From contig NZ_PIPY01000004.1 of NCBI RefSeq assembly GCF_003987065.1, positions 124,001-188,000 of the forward strand: a DNA stretch of 64,000 nt, read 5' to 3'. This document shows, piece by piece, positions 43,654 to 51,549 of this stretch; positions within the stretch are counted from its first letter, which is position 1; every line of letters starts with the position of its first letter. The notes under the pieces are model-generated. The model did not search any database and was not told the origin of the DNA. It saw only the letters and a program-made list of their open reading frames with translations. Made by a program: the position numbers and the translations under genes. This DNA comes from Pseudidiomarina insulisalsae (GTDB lineage Bacteria > Pseudomonadota > Gammaproteobacteria > Enterobacterales > Alteromonadaceae).

Positions 43654-46600
43654 ATGCGCCAACTCAACGGACAGACTTTTTACTCACCTTCAGATTTAAC
43701 TGAGTTCCACGACAGTCCGTTCGCAAGTTGGTGCAAGCTTTGTCATCGTGCGACAGGGGGAGAGTTTCCGACACCTGATCCTGAAGATGCGTTCTTAAAA
43801 ATGCTACAAGACGCCGGCGAAGCGCATGAGCTCGGGTTGGTCAAGCAGTTGCATGAAGAAGGGCGAAATGTTGTTGATGTGAAGAAGCTGTGCCCTGGGA
43901 GTGACTTTCTAAAGCAACATCAGGAAACCGTCCGGTTAATGAAAGAAGGAGCCGAGATCATTTTCCAGGCAGCGCTTATGGATGAGCCGTTTGCCGGTTA
44001 CGCTGATTTTGTGGTGCGCGTCAACACACCCAGTGATCTTGGCGAACATAGTTATGAAGTATGGGACACCAAGTTATCGAAAACCGCGAAAGTTACGCAT
44101 CTGCTGCAGTTGGTTGCCTATGCACAGATGCTTGAAAAAATTCAGGGGCATATGCCCAATACCGTTACCGTTGTACTGGGAAGTGGTGCGTTTGAAAGCT
44201 ATCCGACAGCCGAATACTTGCCCTATTTTTCTGTAACAAAAGAGAAGTTTATTGCGGCAGCCACTAACTTTGACCAGGACGCAATGCCTGATCCGTTTGA
44301 ATCCAGGGAGTACGGCTCCTGGAGTACATTTGCCGAAGCACTCTTAGCTGAGCGGCGGCATTTGTCGTTAGTGGCAAATATTCGCCGCAGTCAAATCGTT
44401 AAATTAAATAGTGCAGGTATTCTAACGATAGATGAGCTCGCTGAGCTAAGTGATCTGTCTCAGGTGAAAATTCCAAATGCAACGCTCGAAAAGCTGCGCG
44501 AGCAAGCACAAGTGCAAATTGCGACGGAACAAGCCGGCACGCCGCAATACCGTTTGCGCTCACCGAAGCCCAATGAACCAGAGCTCTTCTCTATGCTTGC
44601 ACCTTTTAGCTCCGGTGATATCTATTTTGACCTTGAGGGGGATCCATTAACTGAAGGTAGCCTTGAGTTTTTGTGGGGCATGACCGTATTTGATGATAAC
44701 GGCAAGCAAGATTTTATTGCCTATTGGGCGCATAACCAGGAGGAAGAAAAGCAAGCGCTTGCCAAGTTTTTTGAGCTCACCCTGGCTCGCTGGCAGCGTT
44801 ACCCGCAGATGCGAGTTTATCATTACGCACCGTATGAAATGACCGCACTAAAACGCCTTGTGGCGCGCTATGGCATCTATGAAAATGAACTCGATGAAAT
44901 GTTACGCGCCGAGCTGTTTGTCGATTTGTATAAAGTGGTTAAGAGTACGCTTATTATTGTCCAGCCGTCGTATTCAATTAAAAAGGTCGAGCTGTTTTAC
45001 CGCGATGCTCGCGATACCGAGATTGGTCTTGGCGGTGACGCAGTTGTAGCGTACCAGCAATGGACAGAGCTGGGCGATAAAACAATTCTTGATGCCATTG
45101 AGCTATACAATAAAGATGACTGCGACTCGACCTATGAGTTGGCGCAGTGGTTGCGGGGTTTACAAGCTATGCATCGTAGTGAAATAGCACAAGCAGCACA
45201 TGATGTGGCAGATAAAGAAGGAGCTGCTGAACGCGAAAAGAAGCCTGATGACAATCTCGCGACAAAACAAGCGCTGCAAAAATTAGCCGACGCGCAGAGT
45301 GACGAGCTAGAGCGGTATGCAATCGAGACATTGATGTATCTTATCGATTTCCACGCGCGCGAGGATAAACCAAAATGGTGGCAATTTTTTGAATGGCTTA
45401 ACGCGTTTGACGAAGAGTTGATTGAAGAACGCAACGTTATTATTGATTGCAATGTACTTGATCGATCAGACGTTTCATTACGGATTCGTTGTAACACTGA
45501 GCAAGAAATGTCGTTGAGTATGGGCGCTGGTTTTGCATTAAAAATGCCGGAATTCCCTGAGCTAAGTGGTGCGGTTAAGGGAAAGGTTTCAGAGCTATTC
45601 GATGACGAGACGTTTGAGCTAAAGATGACTGGGAATGGTGCCGAACAAGCTCCCGATCAGTTCACTTTGGTAAGTCAGGAGTTTGTGCCAACCGGGCCAC
45701 TGAAAAAAAGCTTAGTCGAACTTGCAGAGCAAGTGGTGAGACAAAAAGCATTACCTGATGACGTAGCGATTGAGATTATCAAGCGCGCTGCGCCTCGTTT
45801 TAGCAAAGCACTGGACACCCTGAGTGCGAATCGTTGCTCACAGAACGAACGAGTTGGACAAATAGCGCAGCTGGTGGAGCATCTCGACCGCAGCTATTTG
45901 ACGGTTCAAGGGCCACCGGGTACTGGCAAAACGTACACGGCGGCACGGGTGATTGGGCATTTAATGCACAACTATCCCCAGCTGGCCATTGGCATTACCA
46001 GTAATAGCCATAAAGCGCTGAATAACCTTTTAAAGAAGGTTGCGGAGTATTGCGCTGAGCAAGGCATCGCCTGCACATTTTATACGAGTAAGTTAGATGA
46101 GGAGCTAGAGGCTCTTGGTGTCGACTCCTACGAACAAAATACCAAAGCGGTGAGATTTGTTAGACCCAATGTAGTAATGGGCGGCACTGCATGGGTATTT
46201 TCCCGTAAAGATATGGCCAACACCCTCGACTATTTGTTCATTGATGAAGCGGGGCAAGTTGCTTTAGCCAATGTAATTGCGATGGCGCAAAGCACGCGTA
46301 ACATTGTGCTCCTTGGCGATCAAATGCAACTTGGCCAACCAACGCAGGCGACACATCCTTTGGACTCAGGTCTATCAGCGCTCGATTATCTGATGAAGCA
46401 TGAGCAAGTTGTACCTGAAGACAAAGGCGTACTGTTAAATCGCTCGTATCGTATGCATCACGATGTATTGGGTTTTATTAGTAGCATGGTGTATCAAGGC
46501 CGTCTGGAAGCCGATGATGCCAATAAAAACCAACGTATTGACGTTACTTCTAATGACACTATCAAAAAGAAATCTGGCATCGAATTCCATCCGGTTGAGC

Positions 46601-47046
46601 ACGATGGTAATACCGTGGCCAGCGACGAAGAAGCGGACTACATACAGCAGCTCTATCAGCAGCTGTTGCAGGCGCATTACACCGACAAAAATGACAAACA
46701 ACAACTTATAACGAGCGACGCTATTTTAATTGTGACACCTTATAATTTACAGGTGCAGCGGCTCAAACAACGCTTGCCGAAAGGCGCACGGGTAGGAACG
46801 GTTGACAAGTTTCAGGGGCAGGAAGCGCCGGTGGTTATTTTTAGTTTTTGCTCAAGCTCGCCGGATGAGAGTCCGCGCGGACTCGATTTCTTATTTGATA
46901 TTCGTCGCATCAATGTCGCGGTTTCTCGCGCGCAGGCGTTGGCGATAGTAGTGGGTTCACCCCGTTTGTTAGATGTCTGTGCGACATCCATCCCGCTGAT
47001 GAAAAAGGCTTCGTTGGTAGCCGAGTTAGGGCGGGTAGGGCGCTGA
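43654..47046 (+). CDS. RecB-like nuclease / DEDD exonuclease / UPF1-like SF1 helicase fusion (TM0106 type)
   Basis: An 1130-residue protein with three modules. Residues about 1-200 form a RecB-like nuclease: GYADFVV, WDTKLSK near 137 and the QLVAYAQ motif. Residues about 315-500 form a predicted RNase H-like exonuclease: FDLEGDP near 324 and DDCDSTYEL near 487. Residues about 730-1125 form a superfamily 1 helicase of the UPF1/Dna2 type: GPPGTGKTY near 753, FIDEAGQ near 862, GDQMQLGQP, VDKFQGQE and NVAVSRA. Such proteins process DNA or RNA ends, and related ones occur in defence islands. AAGGAAACG precedes the ATG. Confidence 0.9.
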   Translation: MRQLNGQTFYSPSDLTEFHDSPFASWCKLCHRATGGEFPTPDPEDAFLKMLQDAGEAHELGLVKQLHEEGRNVVDVKKLCPGSDFLKQHQETVRLMKEGAEIIFQAALMDEPFAGYADFVVRVNTPSDLGEHSYEVWDTKLSKTAKVTHLLQLVAYAQMLEKIQGHMPNTVTVVLGSGAFESYPTAEYLPYFSVTKEKFIAAATNFDQDAMPDPFESREYGSWSTFAEALLAERRHLSLVANIRRSQIVKLNSAGILTIDELAELSDLSQVKIPNATLEKLREQAQVQIATEQAGTPQYRLRSPKPNEPELFSMLAPFSSGDIYFDLEGDPLTEGSLEFLWGMTVFDDNGKQDFIAYWAHNQEEEKQALAKFFELTLARWQRYPQMRVYHYAPYEMTALKRLVARYGIYENELDEMLRAELFVDLYKVVKSTLIIVQPSYSIKKVELFYRDARDTEIGLGGDAVVAYQQWTELGDKTILDAIELYNKDDCDSTYELAQWLRGLQAMHRSEIAQAAHDVADKEGAAEREKKPDDNLATKQALQKLADAQSDELERYAIETLMYLIDFHAREDKPKWWQFFEWLNAFDEELIEERNVIIDCNVLDRSDVSLRIRCNTEQEMSLSMGAGFALKMPEFPELSGAVKGKVSELFDDETFELKMTGNGAEQAPDQFTLVSQEFVPTGPLKKSLVELAEQVVRQKALPDDVAIEIIKRAAPRFSKALDTLSANRCSQNERVGQIAQLVEHLDRSYLTVQGPPGTGKTYTAARVIGHLMHNYPQLAIGITSNSHKALNNLLKKVAEYCAEQGIACTFYTSKLDEELEALGVDSYEQNTKAVRFVRPNVVMGGTAWVFSRKDMANTLDYLFIDEAGQVALANVIAMAQSTRNIVLLGDQMQLGQPTQATHPLDSGLSALDYLMKHEQVVPEDKGVLLNRSYRMHHDVLGFISSMVYQGRLEADDANKNQRIDVTSNDTIKKKSGIEFHPVEHDGNTVASDEEADYIQQLYQQLLQAHYTDKNDKQQLITSDAILIVTPYNLQVQRLKQRLPKGARVGTVDKFQGQEAPVVIFSFCSSSPDESPRGLDFLFDIRRINVAVSRAQALAIVVGSPRLLDVCATSIPLMKKASLVAELGRVGR

Positions 47047-47067
47047 CCTATCAGTCGTGCGCCTTCG

Positions 47068-49092
47068 TTAAGCTACCGTGGCTAAAAAACCGATGGCGTT
47101 ATTATGGCGATGATCAAGGAGCGTTGGCAGTCGTGCCATATCGCCATGCAAGCGGCATTGGCGTAGTGCTTGTATCAGCTGCTGCGGCGTTGCACTGCAA
47201 TGGCTTGGTAATGCAATAGGGGTTAAGTTGTTGGCTTTAGCAAAGCGGTTGGCGAATGGCTGCAATTGGTGGTGATTCCAGGGCTTAAGCTCGAGCGTGA
47301 CGTCACAGGCATCGCTCAGCAAACGATAGTTCTGCAAACATTGGCTACTGCTGACGGTCATCACCAGCGGTGGAGCGAAGTTGCGCACGCGCTCTGCGAA
47401 CCACCGATAAAAGATTTCTGGATTAGTGAGCATGCGCTCTGTCGCTATGAGCACTTGGTCGATTTCATCAAAAACTATCATTTCGTTACGGCGCGCAGCA
47501 TGTTCGAACATGCTTTCGATCGCTGCGGTAAATTCCATGCCAGGGATACTCATTAAATCAGTCGCATGAAAGAAGCGTGTGCTTTGGTTCCGTTCGAAAC
47601 AGAGGTAACGAGCCAGTGCGGATTTACCGGTGCCGCTAACACCTTGCAAAAGAACACGGATGTTGCGAGCGTGCTGACACTCGTTAGCAATGTATTCAAG
47701 TTTCAACTGACCGCTCGCGTGACAAGAACTCAGGTCAAAGCTACCGAGCTCATTACTATACCAATTCGGTGTAGACGGAAAATATAAATCGAGCATCTTT
47801 TCAGTGGTGAGCCCGCTACTTTTGGTACGCTCCGCTAATTTTTTGATTCGCTCAACTTCGGCGGGTGTACTGATGCGTTGCGAAGCGATAGCATGAATTC
47901 GTTCGCTACTGACAGCGTGCTCAGCTAGGGCGCTGTTCATCATTTTCACGCGATTACGATAGTCAAGAGAGGGCATTTTCAACACGTAATCGAAACGGCG
48001 CAAAAAGGACATATCAAACTCGTGAACTGTATTACATACCCAAAACGTGGTTGTTTTACGCTGCTCTAATGTTTGATTGATCCAGCCTTTACGCTTGTTC
48101 TCGTTTTTGCGTTCGTTAAGAACGTCCTCGACCTCATCGAAGAGAATATGACTTGTAGGCAAGCAGGCAAGCATATTGGCTAAGCGCACGTATTCGCCGA
48201 GTCGGTAGCTTTGATTATTTTCTTTCTTGGAATCTGGGCAAATTACCGGCACATCGTAAAGTTTTCCACCTACCGATGCCGATAACGCTTTGGCTAACTC
48301 GGTTTTACCCGAGCCTGGTGCGCCGACAAATAGTACCGAAAGCGGGTTGCCATCATTCGTGGCACTCTCGATACATGCTTGCAATAACTGCAACTCATCA
48401 CCGAGGTGCTGATAGTCGGCAATACTCAGTTTTGCTGGCGTACTCTGCACCAGTACTCCCGCCAGCATATCATCGTCAATAGAGCGACACGTCATGATGC
48501 AATGTGAAATAGCCTCGTGCATTCGGAAGCGGTCGCAGGGGGAAGTCGCAATTGAGAATACTGACGGTCCGGTTAGGTGCATTTGCACTATTGTCGAATC
48601 ATCGCCACTAAGTTTATCGAACAGTGAGTGATCGATTCCGATAATCTGCGAGATAATGTCTGCCTGTGACTCGTCGCAAAAGGTACGATCAATGAACTCA
48701 AGCATCGCGCTTATCAAGCGTGAGTTTGAACAGAAAAATGCCATCACTATGAGGCGATATTCGTTTTCATCTAAGTCGAGTTGCTTCTGTAATGCCCGCG
48801 CACCCAATACTTCAGGGATTCGAGGCGCCCAATTGACCGTACTGTCGTTGCCAAACTCCACGAGCTTGTCAAGTAGGTCCTTCTGAAAACCGTAGAGGCG
48901 GACTAAATGCTGCACGCGCATACGCAAAGCCTCTTTAGTTTCGTCGTTACCACTGAGATGAAAGCATCGGGCCAACCAGAAAAAGCTCAGCGGCAACCAT
49001 TCATGCTCAAAACCGTGACGACGTGCTATTGAAGTATCAATAGGCAGTTCAGGCAGAGCTACAGACAGAGCGAAGCGAGGATAAGTAGACAT
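47068..49092 (-). CDS. Protein with two AAA+ ATPase domains
   Basis: About 674 residues. An unrecognised N-terminal ~220 residues precede two AAA+ domains. The first has Walker A GAPGSGKTE near residue 256 and Walker B HILFDEVED near 316. The second has GVSGTGKSA near 484 and IVFDEIDQ near 530. The layout recalls Cdc48/ClpA-like double-ring remodelers, but sequence similarity is only general. I chose ATG 49092, which follows AAAGGGAAC; a longer frame to 49215 would cover its own operator. It converges on the nuclease-helicase gene, with 21 bases between stops. Confidence 0.85.
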   Translation of the reverse strand: MSTYPRFALSVALPELPIDTSIARRHGFEHEWLPLSFFWLARCFHLSGNDETKEALRMRVQHLVRLYGFQKDLLDKLVEFGNDSTVNWAPRIPEVLGARALQKQLDLDENEYRLIVMAFFCSNSRLISAMLEFIDRTFCDESQADIISQIIGIDHSLFDKLSGDDSTIVQMHLTGPSVFSIATSPCDRFRMHEAISHCIMTCRSIDDDMLAGVLVQSTPAKLSIADYQHLGDELQLLQACIESATNDGNPLSVLFVGAPGSGKTELAKALSASVGGKLYDVPVICPDSKKENNQSYRLGEYVRLANMLACLPTSHILFDEVEDVLNERKNENKRKGWINQTLEQRKTTTFWVCNTVHEFDMSFLRRFDYVLKMPSLDYRNRVKMMNSALAEHAVSSERIHAIASQRISTPAEVERIKKLAERTKSSGLTTEKMLDLYFPSTPNWYSNELGSFDLSSCHASGQLKLEYIANECQHARNIRVLLQGVSGTGKSALARYLCFERNQSTRFFHATDLMSIPGMEFTAAIESMFEHAARRNEMIVFDEIDQVLIATERMLTNPEIFYRWFAERVRNFAPPLVMTVSSSQCLQNYRLLSDACDVTLELKPWNHHQLQPFANRFAKANNLTPIALPSHCSATPQQLIQALRQCRLHGDMARLPTLLDHRHNNAIGFLATVA

Positions 49093-49134
49093 AGCGTTCC
49101 CTTTCATATTGCGATTGGTGCATCCTATACAGCC

Positions 49135-49157
49135 TGTGTGACACAATACGTCAGGCA
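49135..49157. promoter_or_regulatory. Island operator copy 3, upstream of the double AAA+ gene
   Basis: TGTGTGACA, five bases, CGTCAGGCA: the same 9-5-9 pattern as copies 1 and 2. On the minus strand TAGGAT (49122-49127) begins exactly seven bases after it, as at copy 2. The ATG is 43 bases downstream. Confidence 0.7.
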
Positions 49158-49298
49158 AGCTCGTTTCAAGCTGGCTGGGTTTGAAAAAGCTAACGACTTC
49201 TGTAAACTTAAACATTGAATCGCATCACAAGAATAATTTTTAAATCAAGACCTTGTGAAGCTCAAACGGAATTTAATAACCACAAAATGGAGTGATTT

Positions 49299-49613
49299 AT
49301 GAAGTACTACATGCCTGCTTTTGCGCTTGCCAGTGCACTATTGATGACCGGTTGTGCAACAACCAGTCCTTGGGACGGTGTTCCATACCAAGAGCGCCAA
49401 GAATGGAGAACCATTGGTATGGAGCCATACGCAGCAAAGCAATTACGATCGAGCGGGTTCGCTCCTGAGGATGTTCGAGCTTGGGTTCAGTACGGGATCA
49501 ATTCACCTCAAGTAATTATTAGCTGGTACCGGGCGGGCTTTTCTGCCGAACAAACATCTAAATGGTTGGCGAAAGGTCTTACTCTTCGCGAAGCTATTGA
49601 GCTAACTTCTTAA
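49299..49613 (+). CDS. Small lipoprotein
   Basis: A 104-residue protein with a lipoprotein signal: a hydrophobic stretch then LLMTGCATT (lipidated Cys near residue 19). The mature part has two similar halves built on the pattern W-x-x-x-G-(I/L/M), for example ARAWVQYGI-type and SKWLAKGL, suggesting a short helical repeat. No family recognised. It lies at the right edge of the island and may belong to the core chromosome. Confidence 0.75.
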   Translation: MKYYMPAFALASALLMTGCATTSPWDGVPYQERQEWRTIGMEPYAAKQLRSSGFAPEDVRAWVQYGINSPQVIISWYRAGFSAEQTSKWLAKGLTLREAIELTS

Positions 49614-49800
49614 ACAAAAATCTAGATTCCGAAAAGATATTCGGATCGCACAAACCGTTAATGCTCCTGACTCAAGAGACGAGCTGGAAGCGTTCAAGCA
49701 TGTTTTCTCGAAAGTTAATGGCAGGGGTAAACTCTCACCGGCTGCAAAGGAAAGTTTCCCAACCCTATGCGTCACGCTCTGTCGCGTCTATAGTTTATGA
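49614..49800 (+). pseudogene. Possible degraded coding remnant at island right edge
   Basis: A 62-codon open stretch without a proper start follows the lipoprotein stop and ends at TGA 49798-49800. It reads plausibly as protein (APDSRDELEAFKHVFSK, GRGKLSPAAKESFP). No family is recognised. The rest of the gap to 49873 holds only the leader of the next gene. Confidence 0.25.
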
Positions 49801-49873
49801 ATGAGTAAGAGCTTTAACCAGCAACTTCGAAATTCATTGCACTTTTAGCGAAATAAAGCGACGTGAGGGACCT

Positions 49874-50143
49874 ATGAGCGATATTAAGTACACCGACGAG
49901 CAACTCGATAATATGTTTGAGCGTTTTAACCGCGCGATGTTTGACGTTGACCCGATGAATACCTGTTGTGGTGAAAACGAGTGCTATGAAGAGTACGCGC
50001 GCATCGCCGATGCAGCGGTGAACTATGTGCTTGAGGGCCACACCAGACGTGAGGCGATTGCACAGGCGTTAAAAGACAGCTTTGAGGAGCTGGTTGAGCC
50101 GCAGCAGGTCGATGCGGTCATGATGGCGTTAGAAGCAAGATAG
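49874..50143 (+). CDS. Hypothetical 89-residue protein
   Basis: An acidic, helical protein with a Cys cluster (NTCCGENECYEEYAR, residues 34-48), followed by a helical pattern HTRREAIAQALKDSFEELV. The Cys residues could bind metal, but no family is recognised. GTGAGGGACCT precedes the ATG, a fair ribosome site. It converges on the lipoprotein operon. Confidence 0.65.
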   Translation: MSDIKYTDEQLDNMFERFNRAMFDVDPMNTCCGENECYEEYARIADAAVNYVLEGHTRREAIAQALKDSFEELVEPQQVDAVMMALEAR

Positions 50144-50173
50144 CGTACCTCAAGCACGTTGGCTTGAGGTACG
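50144..50173. terminator. Perfect 12-bp hairpin between convergent genes
   Basis: CGTACCTCAAGC and GCTTGAGGTACG form a perfect stem with a six-base loop. It starts one base after the stop of the plus-strand gene and ends eight bases before the stop of the minus-strand gene. There is no T run on either side, so it is a transcript-end or processing hairpin rather than a textbook terminator. Confidence 0.55.
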
Positions 50174-50181
50174 TCTGAGAC

Positions 50182-50871
50182 TTACTCGGGTTGTACTTCT
50201 TTAGCGGCGTCTTGCGCCACTTTTTGGTAGTAAGCCTGATAGGTCGGGCTGTAAGGGCCTGGCGGTAAAGCAGTGCCGATGCCGTTAAAAACCTGGCCAT
50301 TGGCGGTGCGCGTCAGCGGCAGGTAATTAGGTGCCAAGCGTTCGACCGCTGCAGTAATTGCCATGGCGATTAGATCAGCAAGCGGGTGGCCGGTGCTGTT
50401 TTGCTGTTGCGGTGAGTAGGCCAGTTGTTTACGGGCTTGCCACAGCTGTTGGCCCTGAGCGTTGACAATACGATACTCAAAGTCAACCCGCGTGGTGGTA
50501 GCCAGTAAAATATACTCCGACGTCCACTCGTGAATGGTCACGTACAAAATACTGTCGGCACCGAAAAGTGCTGCCAGATTCTCGGCGGGCGCGGCATGAA
50601 CTTCTGCCGGCTCGTAATAGCCTTCGCTTTCAAGCAGGGTTTTTACGGTGTTCACCGGAAAGGTGTAATAGCCTTTTTCTGCCAGCGCGAAGGGCAGGGT
50701 GGCCAACACTGAAGTAGGTGCCTGTACGTCAATCACTTCATTTTTTACCGGCACGATCAGCATCGATTTTAACCGGGCCTGATGCAGCGGCTCCAGATAG
50801 CTGGTGTCCGGTTTGCTGGCACACGCACTGACGATAAGGCTGATGAAGAAAACAAAACATAGCTTTTTCAT
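50182..50871 (-). CDS. DUF799 (GNA1162-like) lipoprotein
   Basis: A 229-residue lipoprotein with lipobox VSACAS (Cys 17). The mature region matches the DUF799 pattern: SMLIVPVKNEVIDVQAPTSV read in parts, a G-Y-Y-x-FPV stretch, and DSILYVTIHEW. GNA1162-type proteins are outer-membrane-associated lipoproteins with a TolB-like fold. It is the last gene of a four-gene lipoprotein operon with CsgG-like and DUF4810 partners, a recurrent combination. The start shares one base with the preceding gene's end. Confidence 0.88.
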   Translation of the reverse strand: MKKLCFVFFISLIVSACASKPDTSYLEPLHQARLKSMLIVPVKNEVIDVQAPTSVLATLPFALAEKGYYTFPVNTVKTLLESEGYYEPAEVHAAPAENLAALFGADSILYVTIHEWTSEYILLATTTRVDFEYRIVNAQGQQLWQARKQLAYSPQQQNSTGHPLADLIAMAITAAVERLAPNYLPLTRTANGQVFNGIGTALPPGPYSPTYQAYYQKVAQDAAKEVQPE

Positions 50872-51242
50872 TATTCAGCACCTCCAACGACCTGTGTCTG
50901 GCGTGCTTTAATGTTGGTGATTAAAGTTCCCATCAGAATACGACTCTCGGGCCAGGTGGCATATTCCAGTTCATAAAAACGGAGTGCTGCGGTCACATCG
51001 CCGCGCTCCAACATGAAGGTGCCGGCCTCAGCAAACAAACCGGGTGCCAGAGGTTTTTTCTTACCTTGAGCTTCATTGACAAACTCAAAGTAATAGCCCA
51101 GCATCTCTTCTTTTACTTCAGGCTCATGAAAATACGTAAACAACGTTTCTTCGTAGTTGCCCCACTGGTAAAGGTGATTGTTAGTGGCGCAGCCTGACAG
51201 CACCAGCAAGCTGAGCGCGACGGTTAACTTTCTAAATTCCAT
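50871..51242 (-). CDS. DUF4810 lipoprotein
   Basis: A 123-residue lipoprotein with lipobox LVLSGCAT (Cys near 18). The mature part is helical and TPR-like: LYQWGNYEETLF, GLFAEAGTFMLERGD, ALRFYELEYATWPES. ATG 51242 has GGAG 8 bases upstream; a longer frame start is inside the preceding gene. It lies between the PEGA-like and DUF799 genes, consistent with a lipoprotein complex. Confidence 0.88.
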   Translation of the reverse strand: MEFRKLTVALSLLVLSGCATNNHLYQWGNYEETLFTYFHEPEVKEEMLGYYFEFVNEAQGKKKPLAPGLFAEAGTFMLERGDVTAALRFYELEYATWPESRILMGTLITNIKARQTQVVGGAE

Positions 51243-51243
51243 T

Positions 51244-51549
51244 TTAAATCTCCAGCGTACGGTGTGTGGCTTCGCTAAAATAGATGCGTTGCGAGTAGAT
51301 GACCTGGCCATTGCGGCGTACTTCAATTAAATGCTCGCCTGGCACCAGTTCAACAGCCCGCTCCGGGTAGCTGTATTGCTCAAGCGCACCGAAAGAAACT
51401 CCGTCGACCCAGAGTTCCAGTCCAGCGCTATTTGCAACTTTAAAGTTTGCGGTAGGTGCGTCATTGACCACTTCGGTCATGCGGGTTGGCTGTTTCGCGC
51501 AGGCAATCAGCGTCAGCGCCATTACTGCCGAAATAATTAGCTTGTTCAT
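51244..51549 (-). CDS. Small PEGA-like lipoprotein
   Basis: A 101-residue lipoprotein with lipobox LIACAK (Cys 17). The rest is a compact beta domain (LELWVDGVSFGAL, VELVPGEHLIEVRRNGQ), as in PEGA-type surface domains. Its start overlaps the csgG-like stop by four bases and its stop lies two bases before the DUF4810 start. Confidence 0.75.
   Translation of the reverse strand: MNKLIISAVMALTLIACAKQPTRMTEVVNDAPTANFKVANSAGLELWVDGVSFGALEQYSYPERAVELVPGEHLIEVRRNGQVIYSQRIYFSEATHRTLEI

Noticed and set aside
29486-49157. Known defence systems such as BREX, Zorya, Druantia or Wadjet
   Set aside because: Their hallmark genes (PglZ/BrxC, ZorAB, DruE, JetC/JetD) were not found; shared features are limited to a WYL regulator and an SMC-like ATPase, which here is clearly SbcC with SbcD.
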